A DNA stretch of 11,244 bases, from assembly GCA_003024985.2 (NCBI GenBank), contig PXIH01S0011242.1; one strand, 5' to 3'. Below the pieces are notes generated by a model. That model made no database searches. It was not told the origin of the DNA and was given only the letters and a program-made list of their open reading frames with translations. The translations under genes were made by a program, and so were the position numbers. Source of the DNA: Euperipatoides rowelli (Eukaryota; Onychophora; Udeonychophora; Euonychophora; Peripatopsidae). Below, piece after piece: positions 1-7,375 of this stretch (the first letter of the stretch is position 1; every line of letters starts with the position of its first letter).

Positions 1-633
1 TTTTTTTTATATTATATGATTATTGTGAATGATTTATGCATGTTAAATTCAAAATATATTATAATGTGTTTTATTGAAATTTTCAATATGAATATTACCA
101 GCTACGGTCTTATGGCCATAATAAACCAAATCATGCATTGCTAAACTAATTATGGTGAGAACTGATTTTTTAGGTGCAGGCATACATTCATGTTAAGGTG
201 TCCAACTAATTCTTTTTAATATGTTTTATTTAATCTAATTTAAAATGTTCATTTTTCAAGTCAGTCGTGTTATCTATATTTTTAAATCTAACAGTTCCTT
301 AGCTGTGGATAGGCTGCACAAATTAATTGCCAAATCCAATTAATTAAAAGGTAAATTTAATTAACATCTTGAATTTATAACTGTAGTCTTAAGTCTTTTT
401 CTCCTGGGTGTAAGTGTTTCATACTAGTTAGGATGTTTTATTTTTTTATTCTATATGCAGCCAAGAACATTGAACATAGTCATTAGTTAGGGTTTAAGTC
501 CAATTTATCTAATTTGCTTTAAGTAGTAGGGCTTCCCCTTCTTCTATTATTTTAGATAGGTTAGAATCTATTTACACTGAAATAATAAATAATGCCAGTA
601 AAAGTAGGTACAGCATATCTCCTCCCTGCGGCC

Positions 634-670
634 ACTGCTTGTGGGTTTCACGCTTCCCGAAGCAAGCAGT
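634..670. repeat. hairpin in a GC-rich island
   Basis: ACTGCTTG (634-641) pairs perfectly with CAAGCAGT (663-670). Inside the loop GGG (643-645) can also pair with CCC (656-658), and GCTT/AAGC offers a competing small stem. The surrounding 70 bases are clearly richer in GC than the neighbourhood. It is too short for a typical pre-miRNA and matches no RNA family I recognise; it could be a structured piece of a transcript or a cruciform. Confidence 0.4.
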
Positions 671-753
671 TCTGGGTGCGTTAGGAAAATGGCATAAACA
701 TACACACACTTTAGATTTCACTTTGGCAACCCTAAAACACTAGAAACAACTTT

Positions 754-790
754 AATAAAGTTTGCAATAAAACTGTGTCACTTGTGTTGC
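754..790 (+). terminator. candidate polyadenylation site
   Basis: Two canonical AATAAA hexamers (754-759 and 766-771) are followed within a few bases by a GT-rich run (TGTGTCACTTGTGTTG, about 775-790). This is the usual order of a metazoan poly(A) signal and its downstream GU-rich element. AATAAA is common by chance in such AT-rich DNA; the pairing with the GT-rich element is what makes this copy stand out. If real, it would end a plus-strand transcript entering from the left. Confidence 0.35.
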
Positions 791-1077
791 ATCTTATTTC
801 AATTTTTATATTTATTTAAATGTAAATTTTTAGATAGGGATTTGTCTGATCTTGATTTCCTCAGCTGGTTATGTAAGGTGCCAGCTGTTGGATTAATTTC
901 AGACAATTGAAACACTTCGCTCTAGCTATGGTTAGGCAGCAAAAAGAGAAAGGCAATTCAGCTTACTTGTCTTTTTATAATCACAGTTTGAGATGTACTT
1001 TAATGGTCTTGTAACCTGTTCCGTATTTCAAATTCTAAAATTTTCCAAATTTGTAGTTATACTGTCCTAAATATATT

Positions 1078-1100
1078 AAGATGAGTTTTTAACTCATCTT
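1078..1100. repeat. perfect 10-bp hairpin
   Basis: AAGATGAGTT (1078-1087) and AACTCATCTT (1091-1100) are exact reverse complements separated by a 3-base loop TTT. As RNA the stem could extend by one U-G pair. No T-run terminator or RNA family is apparent. Confidence 0.6.
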
Positions 1101-1387
1101 GGTGTTTGGCATGGTTTCACTGACTTGTGCCTCCCTAGTATTTAGGGGGGATGAAATTGTTTAATTTTATTTCTTTGAGAAACTTTGTTTAACACCAGGA
1201 TGGGTTTCCAACATATTTTGGCATCCACAACAGGATTTCAACACTTGTGTGTTGGGCTATGTGGGTTCAAATTATTTAGGGTGGGGGAGTCAAATATGTT
1301 TTTTTTTTTTTTCAAATTTCTTAAAATTTGAGATTTTTTTCTTTTTCAAAGTCAGAAATAATGTACATGGAAAAATTAAAGTTAAAA

Positions 1388-1405
1388 TAAGTTTGTGATT
1401 TTTTT
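1388..1405. repeat. target-site duplication, left copy (SINE-A)
   Basis: TAAGTTTGTGATTTTTTT occurs here and again, identically, at 1746-1763, directly flanking SINE-A. The T-run merges with the element's complementary A-tail, so the inner border is uncertain by several bases. Confidence 0.85.
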
Positions 1406-1745
1406 TTTTTTTAAAAATAAATTTATTATACAACTATAGATATATATGTACAATATCTGGTTTACAGGCTTCTAAAACTGGTTACAACAGTGTTGCTAGA
1501 CTTGTACTTCTGTTATCCATCTCAGAGTCCATTATCCTTTTCACTCGCCATAAATCCATTTCTCTATTTACAAACAAACAATTAATATATTTATAATGTA
1601 CTAAATTCTCTGGTGCCTACGAACAGCGAAATAAAATTTAGCCAATTTTTCGGCACCGGAGCTGCCCGGAATCGAACCTATGATCCCTTTATATGCCAAG
1701 CACACCGTGACCGGGTACATAACCTCACGGCCACGCCACCTTGAC
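1406..1745 (-). mobile_element. SINE-A, complete tRNA-derived SINE
   Basis: Read on the minus strand, the element starts near 1745 with a tRNA-like Pol III promoter head (about 1740-1651). The head has an A-box-like segment TGGCCGTGAGG and a near-perfect B box GGTTCGATTCC (plus-strand 1668-1678). A roughly 200-base AT-rich body follows, ending near 1406 in an A-rich tail. A perfect 18-bp direct repeat flanks it, the expected product of LINE-assisted target-primed insertion at a TTTT/A-type site. The head no longer pairs into a convincing cloverleaf T-stem, so it is not a tRNA gene. An inverted pair GGTGCC/GGCACC (about 1612 and 1652) lies just after the head. Its body segment at 1627-1644 is shared with SINE-C (9085-9365). 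The intact TSD implies a fairly recent insertion. I do not recognise a named family. Confidence 0.85.
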
Positions 1746-1763
1746 TAAGTTTGTGATTTTTTT
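1746..1763. repeat. target-site duplication, right copy (SINE-A)
   Basis: Exact repeat of 1388-1405, immediately upstream of the SINE-A head on the minus strand. The perfect 18-base match sets the 5' border of the element at 1745. Confidence 0.85.
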
Positions 1764-1985
1764 CTTCCCTTTCTTTCTTGATTTGGATTCTCAAGCCCGT
1801 TCATGCTTTTATTAAAATTAATATTTTTTATTTTTTTAATTCTTCTAAATTGAAGTCAGTTTCCTTCTAAATTCTAAAACCTATATCTCAAATGTTTTTT
1901 TTATGATGCCTTTAAATTTGTTAATCTTGTTCTTAAAAATTGTTGTACCACACAAACTGCTTCATCACTGATTTTTGTACACCTC

Positions 1986-1996
1986 AAAATGGCGGC
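1986..1996 (+). promoter_or_regulatory. YY1/Pho-like site
   Basis: AAAATGGCGGC matches the well-known YY1/Pleiohomeotic core (AANATGGCG). A second word, AAGATGGCGTC, is at 3286-3296, and weaker ATGGC cores occur on the minus strand near 2168. CpG-containing GC-rich words are rare in this T-rich DNA, but no promoter context is visible, so this is only a motif match. Confidence 0.2.
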
Positions 1997-3285
1997 TGTA
2001 ATTTTTTTAATTATTTGATTTCTTTGTAATTTCTTCACTTGTGAATGTCCTGGTAATAAAAATCGTTTGTGCAAGTATAAGTTAATGATAATTTTTGAAT
2101 TTGGATTCTGTAAAGAATGTTTTACCAATTTTTATTTTTTTTTAGGGGGAGGGGTGCTGATCCAGGTAGCCATTTTGAAAATTTTTGAATTTTAATTTGT
2201 AACTTTAGATTTTTATTGCCGTGCATTCCTAAGTGTAGTGNTGATATTTTTTTTTGAAATTTTTTGCATAAATTTTTTTAAATATTTTTTCTGTTTTTGA
2301 CACAAGCCAATAAAGATTATTTTAATTTAAATTTTTTCCAAGGTTTATTCCTTTTGTCCCGTGACATTTTGGGATGTACTGAATTAGTTTGTGTGTTTCT
2401 CCTTAATTTATTTTTATACTTTTGTGACATTAATTTGTCATGAATTTAATTTGTTCTAAAATTTTTTTTAATTTTTTTACATTAATCTAGCCATTTGGCA
2501 AAATTTTAATTAACAGTAATGTGTATAATAGTTTTTTTAAATTTATTTTTGCTGAACTTTGTCAAATATTTTAATGACTCACCTAGTCATCAATGAGTGA
2601 GTGAATGATTACATTATTCCAAATATATATTTTTTGTACTGTACTTTGGTAAATCCACTTTCTTTTGCTATGTGAGGGAAGTAATTAAATTTACATTCAA
2701 AAAGTTTAGGAAAGTTTAGATTCTGATCAAATCTAGTGAATTATCTGTTCTGTGTTAATTCTTTTGAATCTCTTGATGATATGTGGGTATTGATAGAGAT
2801 TTTGGTGAAAAATTTTAGTGTAAGTATTTTTGGTGCACATCTTTTGAGCTTTTGCAAATCTTTAAAACTGATTTGTGCTAGGTTGTGTAGTGTTTACTAA
2901 TTTACAGTACATGCCCATTCCAAAAGTAAGTTTTCCAAATTTAAATTTTTTTCCAAAGTTCATTTTAATTTGTTCAGCAAATGAATTTAAAGAGTGAAGG
3001 AGCAGTAAAGTTTGCTAACTATACAGTAAGCATGAAAATTTTTTTTATGTCAAATGATTTTTTTAAAATTTTTTTTGAAACCTTTTATTTATATTGAATA
3101 TTATTGTGAAAATTAAAATTGAAATTTTTATTTGGGTACCATTCCAGATTTGAGACAACTTTGTAACTGTAAGAATTTCTATCTTACAGCTGTCCTATTC
3201 AGATCATTTCTCTATTTATGATTTTAACTATTTTTATATCTTTGAGAATGACTCTGAATGTGATTGTTTCTTTTTTTCTCAAAAA

Positions 3286-3296
3286 AAGATGGCGTC
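3286..3296 (+). promoter_or_regulatory. YY1/Pho-like site
   Basis: AAGATGGCGTC fits the YY1/Pho core motif and follows an A7 run in a T-rich stretch. Motif match only. Confidence 0.2.
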
Positions 3297-3779
3297 CACT
3301 TTTTGACATTTAACAAACAAACTGTACCTTTGTGAACTGTTTCGGACACTTTTTCTAAATTTACTTTAGCCTGTTTCTTAATTTTTCATATTTTTTCTTA
3401 AAGTTTGGTTTTGTACCCAATATGATCTCAATTAAATTGTGAAGAGGAAGGGAGATGTTAAGTTTAATTTTTTTTTAAATATTTCAATTATATACTTATT
3501 TAAACTATAGTAGATGTTATTTTGCTATTATAGTTCATTTGAATATTGATAATTTTTTTTTTGCATTAAAATGTTTTTTTTAGTAATGTATGTCAATTTT
3601 TTAAATTTTTTTGTTGTATGTCTGCACCGTTCCATTTTTGTTCACATGACTTAGATTGGAATTGAAATTTTTTTTTAAATTATCTTGGATCCTAGAAGTA
3701 GAATTCTGTTAGACTTATTTCACATCAGAGGTGAGCTGGCTGGTATTAAACAGTGATTATGTGAGAAAGAGTACCAGTA

Positions 3780-3932
3780 GAGAAGTATGAATGGTGGTAG
3801 TGTTAGGCTGAGAGAAGAGATTGAAGGCCTCAAGAGACCATTAGTACATTAAAGTGTATGATGGAGGAGTTAAACCAGAGTCTTAATGATATAAGTGTGA
3901 GGGGTCACTGGAGGAGAAGAAAGACGAAGTAG
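3780..3932 (+). pseudogene. possible retroelement gag scrap
   Basis: This purine-rich stretch contrasts sharply with its T-rich surroundings. One frame is open from 3825 to the stop TAG at 3930-3932 (35 codons). It reads like a short heptad-type coiled coil (MMEELNQSLNDI) followed by a basic end (HWRRRKTK). Just upstream another frame gives LREEIEGL, compatible with continuation through a frameshift. Leucine-rich coiled coils with a basic end are seen at the start of some Ty3/gypsy Gag proteins, and a dead gypsy pol lies about 900 bases downstream on the same strand. No Gag signature such as a CCHC knuckle is present, so the assignment is speculative. Confidence 0.2.
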
Positions 3933-4334
3933 TGACTTTATCAATTTTTTTTTAATTTGTAAATATTGTACAGTATTGGCCGTTGGATTTATAAATTATA
4001 AAAATTTTTTCATGTTATTTTGTAAAATTTATAATTAACCTCACTAATTTGGTTCTCATACTTGTCAAAGTCTTTAATTATATTTTATATTTATTAAACC
4101 CAGACCTCATTTCCTCAATGGATATTGCCTTTTAGGGTGGGATCACACTTGCATTTGAGAAGTCGTGTCTCATAATTGTGATTCTAAAAATGTGTTATAT
4201 AGTTGGGATATCCTTTTCTACCTCTAATTTTATTGAATTTCTACACAAATGCAAACACATCCAGACATATACACTTGAAAAATAGTTACCTCAATCTTTG
4301 GGATCACACATGCATACTAGACACTTGAGTTTTT

Positions 4335-4474
4335 CTAATTGTCAGGAATCATCACTTGGGCAATTTCTTCCCAGGCCTTCTGCTTAACATTCCTATCGAA
4401 TATCCTTTGTCCTTAATATTCCATAGGTGTGGCTTGCTTTCAATGATTAGAATTGATTTCTCTGTGTCATACAT
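4335..4474 (-). pseudogene. MADF DNA-binding domain fragment, frameshifted
   Basis: On the minus strand an ATG at 4474-4472 opens a frame reading MYDTEKSILIIESKPHLWN, then runs to about GY. After a one-base shift the match continues as DRNVKQKAWEEIAQVM before a TAG at 4337-4335. This order (ILxxIExxPxLWN, then Y-DRN, then KAWEEIA) is the hallmark of the MADF (Myb/SANT-like, Adf-1-type) domain, including the conserved LW and AW pairs. The fragment covers roughly the first two thirds of the domain. It lies inside inverted repeats of a Harbinger-like element and most likely was that element's DNA-binding accessory protein, which would bind the element's own subterminal motifs. A host Adf-1-like gene fragment is less likely given the TIR context. 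It is non-functional: the frame is broken and the end is missing. Confidence 0.65.
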
Positions 4475-4768
4475 TTTTAATAAGCTAAAAGTGTATTGTT
4501 GTTGTGGTTTTTTTTAACTATGTTTTTATTTTACCAATTACATTTAAGTATAAATACAGAATATATATATAATTTTGCAATTTATTGTATTGTAATATAA
4601 AAACATATTTATTGGCTATAAATTAAACATGACATCTCAAGCACAAGTGTGACCTCACTCATTTGATTCTAGCTTATTTTGTTTGAGGTGTGAAAGACTT
4701 GTGTCTGAAACATGTTAAAAAATGTAGCACTGGGTGTTTGGAAAGCATCTCAAACACATCAAGTGTGG

Positions 4769-4784
4769 TCTCTCTCTCTCTCTC
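4769..4784. repeat. (TC)8 microsatellite
   Basis: Eight uninterrupted TC units inside the right subterminal region of the Harbinger-like element. Confidence 0.9.
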
Positions 4785-4847
4785 ATAGGAACCCATGTAT
4801 TCTCAATCAGATGCTCCAGATGGATGCTTGAGATGCAACTTCTCAAA

Positions 4848-5130
4848 CTAAAGTTACTATATGACAAAGTTGATTTTTTTTGGTTTTGAAATTTCATCAT
4901 CAGGAATTAAACCTGGGAAATAGAAAAACAGATTCAGTGTGTAGTTTTGCAACACATAAAAATGCACATCAAATTAGACAGTTTATAGGCTTAGCCAGCT
5001 ATTTTAGTTATTTTATACTTGGTTTTGTTTCTATTGCATATCCTCTAACAATCCTGTAAGACAAATATACTACTTGACAATGGGGAAAACGCCAAGTATC
5101 TGCTTTCAATGAACGGAAAGGAAAACCTGA
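4848..5130 (+). pseudogene. gypsy RT thumb/connection remnant
   Basis: A frame including 4882 gives GFEISSSGIKPGK, the conserved (L)GFxIS-x-GIxP region just after the RT catalytic palm. The next frame, from 4946, gives FATHKNAHQIRQFIGLASYF and then AYPLT, matching the canonical P-K-x-QIRxFxGLxxYYR and PLTxLL sequence of the RT connection. The same frame resumes at 5081 with WGKRQVSAFNE and PVLGLY, the start of the RNase H-linked segment. Two in-frame stops and two frameshifts break it. Confidence 0.85.
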
Positions 5131-5162
5131 GTGACCAGTATTAGGATTGTACCAATTCAAGA

Positions 5163-5462
5163 ACAGAAGTATACACAGATGCAAATCAGCTGGGATTAGG
5201 TGCAGTACTCCACCAGGGAGTAACCCAATGGACTATTACATCCTATAGTATGCTAGTCGACAAACTACTAAAGAAGAACAGTCATTCAAGTGAATTGGAA
5301 ACAGTAGTAGTATGAAGCTTGGATAAGTTTCATGTATTCTGGCTAGGAATTTATTTTAAAGTGATAGATTTTAATGCAGTTCACTACAGTTGTAAAGACA
5401 ATATAATACCCAGGGTTGGAAGATTGTGGCTTAAACTACAATCGGTCATGTTGATGCCTTAA
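5163..5462 (+). pseudogene. gypsy RNase H domain remnant
   Basis: This is the best preserved piece: one frame of about 99 codons with a single internal stop (TGA after the motif SELETVVV) before the terminal TAA. The Ty3/gypsy RNase H acidic residues are still visible: Asp in YTDA (5178-5180), Glu in SELET, and Asp in the KVIDFNA segment. GLGAVLHQGV, KFHVFWLG and IIPRVGRLWL complete the family pattern. RNase H would degrade the RNA strand of the RNA-DNA hybrid during reverse transcription. The domain is inactive here because of the stop and the missing upstream RT. Confidence 0.9.
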
Positions 5463-5545
5463 GCAGATCATCATGGGGGTAAATAAGAAGTTGAACTAGT
5501 AAATGCACTTAATATTTTAATATTTAAAAGATGATTGGTTAGTAA

Positions 5546-5852
5546 TTGTCTAGAAGAGTGACCCTCATTATACGCCATTTCTACCAAATGGAAAGAGTCA
5601 CAAATTTAACTAATGATGATTTAAAAGTGAAAGCTGAATTTGAAGCCAGACATGGAAGATTGTTCCATAAAGTCACACTGATAACTTTAAATGATAGAGT
5701 TAAGATGGGTTGTCTCAAGGAAAGTTAGATGGCAAATAGTAAAACGGTATCATGATGATGTTGGAGACTTCACATTGGATAAACTTTAGAACATTTAAAA
5801 AGAAAATTTTTGTTTCCATTTATAAAGCATTATTTAAGAAGGTATATTGCAT
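5546..5852 (+). pseudogene. gypsy integrase zinc-finger remnant, 5' part
   Basis: The segment around 5605-5690 gives LKVKAEFEARHGRLFHKVTL, the lead-in to the integrase H2C2 finger. From 5727 another frame reads RWQIVKRYHDDVGDFTLDKL, in which the first His is kept but the usual second His (GHF) is Asp. From 5801 a third frame gives KRKFLFP and YLRRYIA and stops at base 5852, where the LINE insertion begins. The CLEC half of the finger resumes at 6083. Zinc coordination is therefore lost by mutation as well as by insertion. Confidence 0.85.
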
Positions 5853-5935
5853 ATTTTTTATATGTATTATTGTAGTTAATAACTAATTTTATTGTAAAAA
5901 ATCTCATATCCTTTTGGAAAGAGGTTTTAGTATTG

Positions 5936-6060
5936 TTCTTATTTTATTTATTTATTTTGTATATTATATGTATTGTAATTTTCTGGAAATAAAACCGNTT
6001 CTTATTTTATTTATTTATTTTGTATATTATATGTATTGTAATTTTCTGGAAATAAAACCG
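5936..6060. repeat. 62-bp exact tandem copy around an N (probable assembly artefact)
   Basis: Bases 5936-5997 and 5999-6060 are identical over all 62 positions and separated by one N at 5998. A perfect repeat with a one-base gap exactly between copies, next to a microsatellite, is what unmerged overlapping contig ends look like. The true genome probably has one copy. Confidence 0.85.
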
Positions 6061-6080
6061 ATAATAATAATAATAATAAT
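6061..6080. repeat. (ATA)n microsatellite, LINE tail
   Basis: A 20-base uninterrupted ATA run directly after AATAAAACCG; it is the tail of the inserted LINE and ends at the junction with gypsy sequence. Confidence 0.85.
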
Positions 6081-6082
6081 GA

Positions 6083-6460
6083 CTTGAGTGTTTATATTAT
6101 AAAACAGTATCAGGAAAAAAGACAGGATTTCTACACTCTATAGACAAAATAGATTAACCCTTTCATACTACTTATAAGGATCACTAATGACCTTTTAAAA
6201 AAGCAAAAAGGGAAATTTGTACATTATTGAAATAATGATCTTTTACAAAGTACATCATCTTGAAACCATTTCATAATACTAAATAAAGACCAGTAGAGAA
6301 ATTTTTGGTAGTTGTAAAATTATTTGGATCACTGGTTTGATTGATCACAGATCAAGTTAGTAGGCTAAACTATATAAAGAATGCTGTAAGCGACTAAATA
6401 TAATACATGTAATTAATTCAATAGCAACACCTCATGCTAATGGGTAGGTTAAACAGTAGC
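6083..6460 (+). pseudogene. gypsy integrase catalytic core remnant
   Basis: From 6083 one frame gives LECLYYKTVSGKKTGFLHSIDKI, i.e. the second half of the zinc finger and the linker, then PFHT and the first catalytic Asp (KDH, codon 6179-6181). The same frame reaches LFGSLV and LITDQ with the second Asp (codon 6350-6352), 57 residues later, the normal spacing for a retroviral-type DDE core. A frameshift follows; INSIATPHANG is then clear, but the expected catalytic Glu two residues on is Lys (AAA, 6451-6453) and a stop precedes it. The domain would join cDNA ends to host DNA; here it is dead. Confidence 0.88.
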
Positions 6461-6539
6461 CTACAGCTGTATGATAACTCCTTCTTTGGCCACTATGTTT
6501 AAATTAGAAAATAGAATTGATTGATTGAACCAAGTTCAT

Positions 6540-6910
6540 TGGGCATTAATACTACTATGCAAAAGCAGCTCAGCAGAGTCCATTCAAATTACTCTTTAAT
6601 TTTAAATCTCAGAATATCAGTGAGCAGGTTTGGAGCTTCCATTAGGAAACATTTAATGATGATATAATGAAAAAGAGACACTAAAGAATTGTTAAGCCTA
6701 TGGGATATACTAGACAAGCAAATGTAGCTACTTTTGAACCAGGAGATATTGTAATAATGGTGAGGGAAAGTGTATCTATAGGTAGTTCAAAGAAACTGGC
6801 AAACCGTTAAAGGGACCATACATTATAACAAAAAAGTTACAGAATGAGATATACAGTATATGATCGAAGATATAACCAATTAACACAAAAGTTCTACCAT
6901 AACACTGCAC
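6540..6910 (+). pseudogene. gypsy integrase C-terminal GPY/F module remnant
   Basis: INTT (near 6545) and SPFKLLFNFK (near 6577-6606) lie in different frames and mark the end of the core domain. FEPGDIVIMVRE (from about 6732), SSKKL, and LKGPYIITKKL (GPY at 6813-6821) then follow, the defining GPY/F motif of Ty3/gypsy integrases. A third frame ends with QKFYHNTAPVDI. The acidic run that follows (to about 7010) is typical of the variable pol C-terminus. Confidence 0.85.
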
Positions 6911-7347
6911 CAGTAGATATTTAATTTAAAAGATAACTTGACAATGATGAGTGAATCAGATGTAGATTATGAACAGCAAATTGATGAGAACATTGAGACA
7001 AGAGTATATAAACACAAACAATTTTTTTTTTCAAACATTTTTATCTACTATAAAGCTGTATACAAAAGTACCAGGGAAACCTCAAAATACTGCAGGCTAT
7101 AGCCTATTATCATTTTTTTTTTTTAAAATTATTTTTTTTAATATATAAAATCCATTATCAGCGATCTAAAGACAGCACAAATTATTTACAATTTTTTTTC
7201 AGAAAATAATTTAAACTTGTACACAAATATTTATATTTTGTTCATATTTTATTATTTATCGAAAATAAAGATGCTTAGCCAAAAATAATACCTTATTTAT
7301 TCCAGTCATGAATAGAATGAGAAGTGCTAAGGAGTAAACCATTATTG

Positions 7348-7375
7348 TCGAACTGTAAAATGTGTGACAGTTCGA
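7348..7375. repeat. perfect 9-bp hairpin
   Basis: TCGAACTGT (7348-7356) and ACAGTTCGA (7367-7375) are exact reverse complements around a 10-base loop. The right arm plus TTC resembles a Pol III B box (GTTCGATTC), so it could be a decayed tRNA-like T-arm, but no A box or acceptor arm is seen. Confidence 0.55.

Larger units (their letters stand above)
1..1387. other. AT-rich non-coding DNA, T-biased
   Basis: No open frame of meaningful length and no protein-family motif was recognised on either strand. The stretch is strongly AT-rich, with many more long T-runs than A-runs on the plus strand, which would suit an intron or 3' UTR of a plus-strand gene outside the window, but this is inference. 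It contains a GC-richer island around 625-690, a candidate poly(A) site at 754-790 and a perfect hairpin at 1078-1100, each listed separately. Confidence 0.5.
1764..4134. other. T-rich non-coding DNA with A3-4/T6-8 blocks
   Basis: No gene was recognised. The plus strand is dominated by blocks of a few A followed by six or more T, repeated many times between about 2150 and 4020, with few long A-runs. A single N stands at 2241. Two similar strings of about 25 bases (ATTTAAATTTTTTCCAA followed by G or A, GTT) occur near 2325 and 2938. YY1/Pho-like words are at 1986-1996 and 3286-3296. An AATAAA at 2309-2314 is a weak poly(A) candidate. Possible readings are a long U-rich 3' UTR, an intron, or a matrix-attachment-like region; the sequence does not decide. 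Confidence 0.45.
4135..4847 (-). mobile_element. PIF/Harbinger-like DNA transposon, right end clipped
   Basis: The left end GGGTGGGATCACACTTGC (4135-4152) follows TTA, the usual type of Harbinger target. It continues into a segment TTTGAGAAGT...TCTCA (about 4154-4172) that recurs inverted at the right end (4828-4847) with about 16 of 20 matches, all differences being transitions. The outermost ~18 bases of the right TIR are missing, and gypsy sequence begins at once. Further inverted copies of the motif CACACTTG...TTGAGATG lie at 4632-4660 (23 of 30 bases match the left TIR) and about 4745-4768, giving a multi-copy subterminal array. A (TC)8 run occupies 4769-4784. The element holds a broken minus-strand MADF-domain gene. 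Harbinger elements often encode a Myb/SANT or MADF DNA-binding protein beside the transposase; no transposase was seen, so this copy is internally deleted. The superfamily is inferred. Confidence 0.6.
5853..6080 (+). mobile_element. 5'-truncated LINE 3' tail inserted in gypsy integrase
   Basis: About 228 bases as given (about 165 without the duplicated 62-mer and N) interrupt a gypsy reading frame that matches the family on both sides. The insert ends with TTTTCTGGAAATAAAACCG and an (ATA)n run, the layout of a non-LTR retrotransposon 3' UTR with an AATAAA signal and a simple-repeat tail; TAA-type tails are typical of I-like and some Jockey-like LINEs. No coding part remains, the usual outcome of incomplete reverse transcription. 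No target-site duplication longer than about 2 bases is visible: left flank ...ATTGCAT, right flank GACTTGAG. The clade assignment is tentative. Confidence 0.7.
4848..7010 (+). pseudogene. dead Ty3/gypsy pol, 3' half, split by a LINE
   Basis: Translated pieces in all three plus frames follow the exact order of a Ty3/gypsy (Metaviridae) pol: end of reverse transcriptase (GFEIS, GIKPG, QIRQFIGLASYF), RNase H (YTDA, GLGAVLHQG), integrase zinc finger, integrase core (LITDQ, ATPHANG), SPFKLLFNFK, and the C-terminal module (PGDIV, LKGPYIITKKL). An acidic tail follows (SESDVDYEQQ). Dozens of stops and several frameshifts separate them, so nothing is expressed as protein. Gag, protease, the RT palm with YxDD, and both LTRs were not found; the left border is the clipped Harbinger-like element. 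The insertion at 5853-6080 interrupts it. It is a retrotransposon fossil, old relative to its insert. Whether an env ORF once followed cannot be told. Confidence 0.9.

Noticed and set aside
1651-1740. Functional tRNA gene
   Set aside because: The A and B boxes are there, but the T-stem and acceptor stem do not pair; with tail and TSD it is a SINE head. The same applies to the heads near 8830, 9300 and 10670.
1901-2128. Minus-strand open frame of 75 codons
   Set aside because: Low-complexity composition, no motif, crosses T-rich DNA; expected by chance.
2241-2241. Second N as another collapsed overlap
   Set aside because: Flanking sequences are not duplicated; it is a single ambiguous base.
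2575-2581. AP-1 site TGACTCA with nearby GTGAGT inverted arm
   Set aside because: A single seven-base match without promoter context is expected by chance.
4081-4134. Gypsy RT catalytic motif left of the Harbinger-like element
   Set aside because: A reading SSMDIAF vaguely resembles the YxDD neighbourhood, but one Asp and all flanking motifs are missing.
4715-4900. Minus-strand 61-codon frame
   Set aside because: It crosses the (TC)8 run and the transposon-gypsy junction; no protein similarity.
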